A stretch of 10,631 bases of DNA from Nitrososphaerales archaeon TH1920 (GTDB taxonomy: Archaea; Thermoproteota; Nitrososphaeria; Nitrososphaerales; Nitrososphaeraceae). Under the pieces are notes generated by a model. That model was not told where the DNA came from. It was given only the letters and a program-made list of their open reading frames with translations, and ran no database searches. Made by a program: the position numbers and the translations under genes. How positions within the stretch are numbered: position 1 is the stretch's first letter; each line of letters begins with the position of its first letter. This document shows positions 6,335 through 10,631 of the stretch, piece after piece. The DNA is taken from assembly GCA_014523495.1 (NCBI GenBank), contig JAATVM010000168.1:1-10631 (forward strand), given 5' to 3'.

Positions 6335-6340
6335 TTTATA
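6335..6340 (-). promoter_or_regulatory. Proximal TATA box of cdc48
   Basis: Minus-strand TATAAA in the context GGTATAAACAT, centred 28 bases before the GTG at 6309. It lies inside the frame that would be coding if the TTG at 6366 were used, so it favours the shorter protein. Confidence 0.55.
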
Positions 6341-6387
6341 CCTTTGTCGAGGATTACTCTTGACAAATCTTAGCAGGTCAAACATCA

Positions 6388-6395
6388 GATAAAAA
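6388..6395 (-). promoter_or_regulatory. Candidate distal TATA box of cdc48
   Basis: Minus-strand T-run ending TTTTATC, centred about 26 bases before the TTG at 6366. It is weaker than the proximal box. The same ten bases (GATAAAAAAT on the plus strand) recur at 6464-6473, so this may just be an AT-rich tract. Confidence 0.25.
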
Positions 6396-6532
6396 ATAGT
6401 ATATTTTCTAACATGACCTACATTTTGTAAAAAAAGATTTACTCTATTGATCCATATTCTCATGATAAAAAATGACTTGATTTAGGATTCTTTCTATTAA
6501 CATAACAAATGTCAATTTTCAATCTACCAAAA

Positions 6533-6541
6533 GATTAAAAT
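6533..6541 (+). promoter_or_regulatory. Candidate TATA box of rpl2
   Basis: GATTAAAAT centred 35 bases before the TTG start would place the transcript start about 8 bases ahead of the codon. The match and spacing are only moderate; no better box is seen between 6540 and 6571. Confidence 0.3.
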
Positions 6542-6571
6542 CACGAAGTTCTTTAGTTTGATTGGACTGTA

Positions 6572-7297
6572 TTGGGCAAAAGAACTTTAGTACGTAGAAG
6601 GGGAAGAGGAGGAAAACAATTTCAGTCCATTAAAAGAGGAAAAATTGTACCTGCCAAGTATCCAAATTTACAATCATCTGAACAAAAAGTTGGTTCCATA
6701 GTTGACATTGTTCATGAACGTGGAAGAAATGCACCTTTGGCTAAAATTCAATTTGATAAAGGATTTAGCTATTTGCCTGCTCCTGATGGAATGGAAGTTG
6801 GAGAAAAAATCCAAATTGGAAATAATGTGGATCTTAAACCAAATAACATTTTAGCATTGGAATCAATTCCAGACGGTACCATTATTTGTAATCTGGAGAG
6901 GAACATTGGCGATGGTGGAAAGCTTATAAAGTCAGCTGGTTCATCTGCCCTAGTATTTTCTCATACGTCTCTGGGTGTTTCGATAAAATTACCATCAGGT
7001 AAATTTACAACATTGAATCCAAAATGCAAGGCAATGTTAGGAGTAGTTGCTGGCGCAGGAAGAAAGGAAAAACCATTTCTCAAGGCAGGAAATAGAGCTA
7101 AATACATGATTGCTCACGGTAAGCTCTATCCCACAGTAAGAGGAATAGCGCAAGCTGCAGTTTATCATCCACATGGTGGAGGAAGACATCAACATGTAGG
7201 TCGCCAATCATCAGTGGGTAGGACAACACCACCTGGTAGAAAGGTAGGAAATATTGCTCCAAGAAAAACTGGCAGAGCCAGAATAAAAAAAACATGA
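6572..7297 (+). CDS. rpl2: Large-subunit ribosomal protein uL2
   Basis: uL2 is a universal large-subunit protein near the peptidyl-transferase centre and at inter-subunit bridges. The 241-residue length and sequence are archaeal: an MGKR start with a basic RRRGRGG stretch, an OB-like part with ALESIPDGTIICNLE (95-109), the SH3-like part with SGKFTTLNPKCKAMLGVVAGAGR (142-164), and the basic tail HPHGGGRHQH (199-208) through PPGRKVG (220-226). His199 and His201 lie in the HPHGGG loop near the catalytic centre. The residue before it is Tyr198, where many uL2 proteins have Asp; this may be normal for the clade. The start is TTG: the next Met is residue 74, and MGKR is the expected opening. The gene stands alone here between cdc48 and nth instead of in a ribosomal S10-type cluster. 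A hairpin at its stop codon may end the transcript. Confidence 0.96.
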   Translation: MGKRTLVRRRGRGGKQFQSIKRGKIVPAKYPNLQSSEQKVGSIVDIVHERGRNAPLAKIQFDKGFSYLPAPDGMEVGEKIQIGNNVDLKPNNILALESIPDGTIICNLERNIGDGGKLIKSAGSSALVFSHTSLGVSIKLPSGKFTTLNPKCKAMLGVVAGAGRKEKPFLKAGNRAKYMIAHGKLYPTVRGIAQAAVYHPHGGGRHQHVGRQSSVGRTTPPGRKVGNIAPRKTGRARIKKT

Positions 7298-7325
7298 ATA
7301 GTCACTTCTATTCAAATATTATTTT
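7295..7325 (+). terminator. Hairpin plus T-rich tract at the rpl2 stop codon
   Basis: TGAATAG (7295-7301, beginning with the stop codon) pairs perfectly with CTATTCA (7308-7314) around a six-base loop. It is followed by AATATTATTTT. The seven-base stem is short and AT-rich, so it may be a terminator, an mRNA 3' end structure or chance. Confidence 0.4.
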
Positions 7326-7369
7326 GTAACGTTATTCATGATGAGAATAAGAATCAACATTTTAGGAAT

Positions 7370-8029
7370 ATGACTGTAAAATTCAATAAGCTAATTGGAT
7401 TAATGCAAAAGGCTCTTCGAAATAATAATCTTGTTAGATCTACTGCCTTAAAGAACTTGCAAATTCAAGAAGAAGGCGATCCCTTCAAAATATTAATAGG
7501 AACTATATTGTCGGCACGCACAAGGGACGAGATCACAACCAAAGTAATTAGGTCGCTCTTTTCTGAGTTTAAGAACCCAGATGAGTTATCCAAGGCAGAT
7601 TTGAAAGATTTAAAGAAAGTGATCCAGAAAATAGGCTTCTACAATGTCAAGGCAGCTAGAATAAAAGAAGTATCACAAAAACTAATTGAAAATTACAATG
7701 GTAAGGTTCCATCTAATTTAGATGATCTCCTTACATTGCCTGGAGTTGGGAGAAAGACTGCGAATTGTGTTCTTGTGTACGGATTTAAGAAACCTGCAAT
7801 TCCAGTAGATATTCATGTTCATAGAATTTCGAACAGAATTGGAATAGTAAATACCAAAAAACCTGAAGAAACTGAAGTGGTCTTACAAAAATCTGTAGAA
7901 AGAAAGTATTGGACTAGAATAAATGAAACTTTTGTTACCTATGGTCAAAATATATGTTTGCCGAAAAATCCAAAGTGCAAAATTTGTGACCTGACAAAAA
8001 TATGCAAATATTATAAAAAAAATTCCTAA
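7370..8029 (+). CDS. nth: Endonuclease III (DNA glycosylase/AP lyase)
   Basis: A base-excision repair enzyme that removes oxidised pyrimidines and cuts the abasic site. The helix-hairpin-helix is LPGVGRKTAN (123-132), with catalytic Lys129. Catalytic Asp147 lies in VDIHVHR (146-152), where most homologues have Thr at 148. The substrate-side motif is LSARTRDE (47-54), where bacteria have LSAQATD. The [4Fe-4S] cysteines are 196, 203, 206 and 212, in the exact C-x6-C-x2-C-x5-C spacing. At 219 residues it is full length, and all catalytic residues are present. It starts at ATG 72 bases after rpl2; AGGA lies two bases before the ATG, too close for a normal ribosome-binding site. Its stop overlaps the stop of the convergent membrane-protein gene. 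Thymine-glycol or uracil preference cannot be judged from this. Confidence 0.95.
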   Translation: MTVKFNKLIGLMQKALRNNNLVRSTALKNLQIQEEGDPFKILIGTILSARTRDEITTKVIRSLFSEFKNPDELSKADLKDLKKVIQKIGFYNVKAARIKEVSQKLIENYNGKVPSNLDDLLTLPGVGRKTANCVLVYGFKKPAIPVDIHVHRISNRIGIVNTKKPEETEVVLQKSVERKYWTRINETFVTYGQNICLPKNPKCKICDLTKICKYYKKNS

Positions 8030-8724
8030 TCTCGTTTTTTTCTAATTATTAGAACCAGCACAATTGATCCAATAACGATGATCGTTATTAATGGCAGATA
8101 GTATAATGGAGATTCGGCAGGATTACCAAAAAGAATATCAAATGAGATTGTACCCCCGTTTGAATTATTTGCGTCATTTAATTCATCTTTACCATATATT
8201 GATACTGATCCAACAGTAAAATCATTTACTGACAGCTTGTCAATTATGATTCTCTTACCATTAGTTATAGTTAAACCCTGATTATTTGCATGGGCTACAA
8301 AAATCGGCTGGTCTCGAGACCAGCCATCTTCATCTCGTTCATACACTCTAATATAGCCTGTTTCATTTGTATTAATGGCGACCCAAAATTTTCCAGTCTT
8401 TTCACTAAACATGGCTAATTCTATGAATTTTTCACTTGGGGCAGGTTCTTGAATTTTTACTACAGTTTTGGCATTTTCTGAATCTGTATAAGATAAATTA
8501 TTTTGAATGGTCAATTGCCAATTGGTTGGTACAGATTTTGAGAAATAGTAAACTAATGGTTGTCTTCTATAGGCATTGGATGCATCTGAATCACCAATAA
8601 ATCTTTCAGAATTCCTTGTTTTGATTATGTCATGAAAATTGTTTTGTCCATTAATTGACACCACAGGATAGATTATCAAAAATACTACTACAAATAATAG
8701 TCCAAATTTCAGTGTTCCTATCAA
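8026..8724 (-). CDS. Exported membrane-anchored protein of the sulfate operon (hypothetical)
   Basis: A 232-residue protein of unknown function. It has an N-terminal hydrophobic segment (about 7-23) after a Lys at 6, then Ser-Ile-Asn-Gly-Gln, which looks like a signal peptide. A mainly beta-rich outer domain follows (about 28-205), with a run of LTIQNNLSYT, KFIELAMFSEKTGKFWVAIN and GYIRVYERDEDGW strands. Several Asn-x-Ser/Thr sites (for example N76 and N120) could be glycosylated. One transmembrane helix (about 208-227) ends in a basic tail, RKKRD, which would be cytoplasmic. There are no cysteines or recognisable catalytic motifs. The start is TTG; the next Met is residue 105, so no ATG start keeps the signal peptide. 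It follows sat by 6 bases, so it is almost certainly co-transcribed. Its stop overlaps the nth stop by 4 bases tail to tail. A surface sulfate- or sulfonate-related role is only inferred from the operon. Confidence 0.75.
   Translation of the reverse strand: MIGTLKFGLLFVVVFLIIYPVVSINGQNNFHDIIKTRNSERFIGDSDASNAYRRQPLVYYFSKSVPTNWQLTIQNNLSYTDSENAKTVVKIQEPAPSEKFIELAMFSEKTGKFWVAINTNETGYIRVYERDEDGWSRDQPIFVAHANNQGLTITNGKRIIIDKLSVNDFTVGSVSIYGKDELNDANNSNGGTISFDILFGNPAESPLYYLPLITIIVIGSIVLVLIIRKKRD
8306..8325. repeat. Perfect 20-base palindrome, GC-rich, inside a gene
   Basis: GGCTGGTCTC is followed immediately by its own reverse complement, giving ten base pairs with no loop, centred on CTCGAG. It is coding sequence for Gly-Trp-Ser-Arg-Asp-Gln-Pro (residues 134-140) of the membrane protein. 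Fourteen of its 20 bases are G or C, against strongly AT-rich surroundings. Confidence 0.9.
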
Positions 8725-8730
8725 GATAAT

Positions 8731-9870
8731 TTATTCAACTACAAATGGTTCTTCTGATTTAAGAATCAAATCTGATATTTCTGGGCGCATTAAATGTTTT
8801 TCTGGTGTTTTACCTGAATTTACCATTTTTCGAATCATCGTTCCGCTCAGTTCTTCTTTTGATTCTACTCCATGAGGGCATGTTTTTTCATTAGCATACG
8901 ACATACATTTTTTACAGTAATAGAAGGAGGGAAAGATAACAGGTCTGATATCCAAATCAGGATATTCATTAAATATTTCCTGGGCTGCAAATGGGGGATA
9001 ATAATTACCTACGCCAGCATGATCTCGACCTACAATGAAATGAGTACATCCAAAATTTTTCCGCATAATTGCGTGATGTATAGCTTCGCGTGGACCTGCA
9101 TATCTCATTGATGTATGGATGGTTGAAAACAATACCCGATTTTTTGGAAAATAATTCATAATTAATGATTCATAGGCATTAATTATTAGACTGTCAGTGA
9201 AATCTCCTATCTTTTTCTTGCCTATTAGAGGATTAACAAACAATCCATCGTAAATATTCAGAGCGGCTTTTTGAAGCATTTCATGAGCAACGTGGGGTAC
9301 ATTTCTGGTTTGAAATCCTACTACAGTTTTCCATCTTCGTTTAATAATTTCAGAACGTGTTTGAGATGGAAGCATTCTAAATTTTTGTGTTTCATCATTT
9401 TCTTTCAAATGGAAAACTTGCAATTCTCCGCCAACTAGAAATTCTTTCATTTTAAATAATCTATTTACACCGGGATGATTGACGTCATTAGTACCGTACA
9501 CCTTATCTGCAATATCCTCTTTATTATATCCATAAATTTCCTCTACATGCATAACGCCAAATTTTTCGCCACCAGAACTAAGAGCAACATTCCCTTCATC
9601 CTTCATTTCCATCGCAACTTTTTTTTGCGCATCAAGAACTATGGGAACAGTCCATGGAATGTTATTACTCAATCGTCCCTCTTTAAGAACATTGAGCAAA
9701 TCTTCTTGATTCATAAAACCCTCAAGCGGACTAAAAACACCTATAGCTATATTTTCAGCATCATTTCTTATGTCAGAAGATACTTCAAAACTCTTCGAAT
9801 CGTCGTAATTTTTTTCAATATATTTATTTATTAATTTACCACCATGTGGTAAAATTAGATCTGTTGCCAA
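8731..9870 (-). CDS. sat: ATP sulfurylase (sulfate adenylyltransferase)
   Basis: Catalyses sulfate plus ATP to adenylyl sulfate (APS) and pyrophosphate, the first step of sulfate assimilation, in the cytoplasm. The 379-residue length suits the monofunctional archaeal and bacterial form. There is an N-terminal PUA-like part (GVFSPLEGFM, 44-53). The catalytic part carries QTRNVPHVAH (187-196) with the HxxH pair His193/His196, then GPREAIHHA (259-267) and FIVGRDHAGVG (278-288), and SGTMIRKM (342-349) near the end. Cys319, Cys322 and Cys331 with His333 resemble the zinc-binding site known in some family members. No C-terminal APS-kinase domain is attached. The start is TTG: the next Met is residue 53, and the conserved PHGG lies at residues 8-11. 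It begins 6 bases after cysH and ends 6 bases before the membrane-protein gene, and probably relies on translational coupling. Confidence 0.96.
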   Translation of the reverse strand: MATDLILPHGGKLINKYIEKNYDDSKSFEVSSDIRNDAENIAIGVFSPLEGFMNQEDLLNVLKEGRLSNNIPWTVPIVLDAQKKVAMEMKDEGNVALSSGGEKFGVMHVEEIYGYNKEDIADKVYGTNDVNHPGVNRLFKMKEFLVGGELQVFHLKENDETQKFRMLPSQTRSEIIKRRWKTVVGFQTRNVPHVAHEMLQKAALNIYDGLFVNPLIGKKKIGDFTDSLIINAYESLIMNYFPKNRVLFSTIHTSMRYAGPREAIHHAIMRKNFGCTHFIVGRDHAGVGNYYPPFAAQEIFNEYPDLDIRPVIFPSFYYCKKCMSYANEKTCPHGVESKEELSGTMIRKMVNSGKTPEKHLMRPEISDLILKSEEPFVVE

Positions 9871-9876
9871 TAATTA

Positions 9877-10590
9877 TTATTGACCTTCTTTCCAATGCAG
9901 ACCGCATTCTTTTTGGGAATCAATTTCCCACCACCACCTTCCGGCCCTAGGATCTTCGCCTTGCTTGACAGCCCTTGTACATGGTTCACAACCAATGCTG
10001 GGATATCCTCGATCGTGTAATTCGTTATATGGAATTTTATTTTCATGGATATATTTCCATATTTCGTCGTTTGTCCAGTCAGCCAATGGATTTAACTTAA
10101 TAATGTTGTTGTTTAAATTGTCAACCTCTATCTTCATTATCTTGTTTCTAGTTACCGTTTGTTCCCGACGAAGTCCAGTAATCCAACAATCGAATTGCTT
10201 CAAGGCTCTTTTCAATGGCTCAATCTTTCTAATATTACAGCATTGTTTCCTATTTTCTACACTTTCATACATTAAATTCATTCCTTTGTTTGCGACCATC
10301 TCCTCAACTTCTCTTGAATTTGGGAAATAGACGTCAACTTTAATGTTATATTTTTTTCTTATCTTATCAATAAGATCATATGTTTCTTGATTTAGTCTCC
10401 CAGTATCTAAGGTAAATACCCTAGTTAGATTGCTATTAATTTTGCACATCATATCAATTAATACAACATCTTCGGCACCAAAGCTGGACGCAAGGACCAT
10501 CCTATCACCATATTTCTTGAATGCCCAATTTAGTATCTCAGGGGCAGATTTTGAGTCCATTTCTTCCGCAATATTGTTTATTTCGCTCAT
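9877..10590 (-). CDS. cysH: Assimilatory APS reductase (CysH family)
   Basis: Reduces APS (or PAPS) to sulfite using thioredoxin-type donors. Motifs in order are SSFGAED (35-41, the PP-type nucleotide loop), LDTGRL (61-66), GLRREQ (139-144), and ECGLH (228-232) with catalytic Cys229. Cys117-Cys118 and Cys201-x-x-Cys204 form the CC...CxxC set that binds the [4Fe-4S] cluster. That set marks APS-using enzymes and is absent from enteric PAPS reductases. No APS kinase is seen nearby, which agrees. The ATG at 10590 gives 237 residues with a normal short N terminus, but the frame stays open to the right edge of the window with no stop, so an earlier start cannot be excluded. ATG at residue 11 is a shorter alternative. 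It is the first visible gene of the cysH-sat-membrane protein operon; the promoter is not identified. Confidence 0.94.
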   Translation of the reverse strand: MSEINNIAEEMDSKSAPEILNWAFKKYGDRMVLASSFGAEDVVLIDMMCKINSNLTRVFTLDTGRLNQETYDLIDKIRKKYNIKVDVYFPNSREVEEMVANKGMNLMYESVENRKQCCNIRKIEPLKRALKQFDCWITGLRREQTVTRNKIMKIEVDNLNNNIIKLNPLADWTNDEIWKYIHENKIPYNELHDRGYPSIGCEPCTRAVKQGEDPRAGRWWWEIDSQKECGLHWKEGQ

Positions 10591-10631
10591 TAAAGCATCC
10601 TGTGCCTTGTCCTTATCATGATTTATCTGCA

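Noticed and set aside
6375..6419. AGGTCA and TGACCT inverted repeat upstream of cdc48
   Set aside because: The arms are only six bases, separated by 33 bases, and pairing does not extend inward; chance is likely.
6411..6491. Short ATG frames in the cdc48-rpl2 gap
   Set aside because: They are five to eight codons long, with no promoter or ribosome-binding signal.
8632..8650. Thought the operon membrane protein might be an archaeosortase substrate
   Set aside because: Its C-terminal helix and basic tail fit loosely, but there is no PGF- or PEFG-type motif before the helix.
9475..9834. 119-codon open frame on the plus strand opposite sat
   Set aside because: It lies fully antisense to a strongly conserved enzyme, and its product is a hydrophobic, low-complexity shadow of AT-rich codons.
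9965..10330. 121-codon open frame on the plus strand opposite cysH
   Set aside because: It is antisense to conserved CysH motifs, with no recognisable domain or promoter.

Overview
The window is archaeal and fits an ammonia-oxidising thaumarchaeon (Nitrososphaerota), probably a Nitrososphaera or Nitrosocosmicus-like lineage. The evidence is gene content: archaeal ribosomal proteins eS17 and uL2, the KEOPS subunit Cgi121, a two-ring archaeal Cdc48 ATPase and an archaeal Nth, in visibly AT-rich DNA. Genus placement is inference from gene content and style; there is no rRNA gene here. I see no tRNA, rRNA, CRISPR array, insertion sequence or attachment site, and no gene-free stretch longer than 300 bases.

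Layout. (1) 205-426, minus: a tiny exported four-cysteine protein. (2) 586-1663, minus: a tight cluster read eS17, then a ubiquitin-like protein ending in Gly-Gly, then Cgi121, with a TATA box at 1689-1695. (3) 1727-3246, minus: a TatD-family hydrolase, a 69-residue winged-helix-like protein and an unrecognised basic protein of about 95 residues. (4) 3421-4080, plus: an ACT-domain protein of regulatory type. (5) 4141-6309, minus: cdc48, convergent with the ACT gene. (6) 6572-8029, plus: rpl2 (uL2) and nth (endonuclease III). (7) 8026-10590, minus: cysH, sat and a signal-peptide/membrane-anchored protein, with 6-base gaps between genes. This last group is a sulfate-assimilation operon whose promoter and possibly first codons lie beyond the right edge.

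How the genes fit together. Sat adenylates sulfate to APS and CysH, which carries the iron-sulfur cysteine set of APS reductases, reduces APS to sulfite. The third gene of that operon is unexplained. The ubiquitin-like protein could serve sulfur transfer (molybdopterin or tRNA thiolation) or protein tagging; Cdc48, which ends in a C-terminal Tyr-Tyr-Arg resembling a proteasome-docking tail, would act downstream of tagging. Cgi121 belongs to the tRNA t6A pathway.

Two themes recur. About half the genes start at TTG or GTG, and several have a TATA-like box about 25-29 bases before the start codon, as expected for leaderless transcripts. This spacing moves the likely cdc48 start to an internal GTG and the eS17 start to its third codon. 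Non-coding signals worth a look are a near-identical 19-base element upstream of two adjacent small genes and a perfect 20-base GC-rich palindrome inside the membrane-protein gene.
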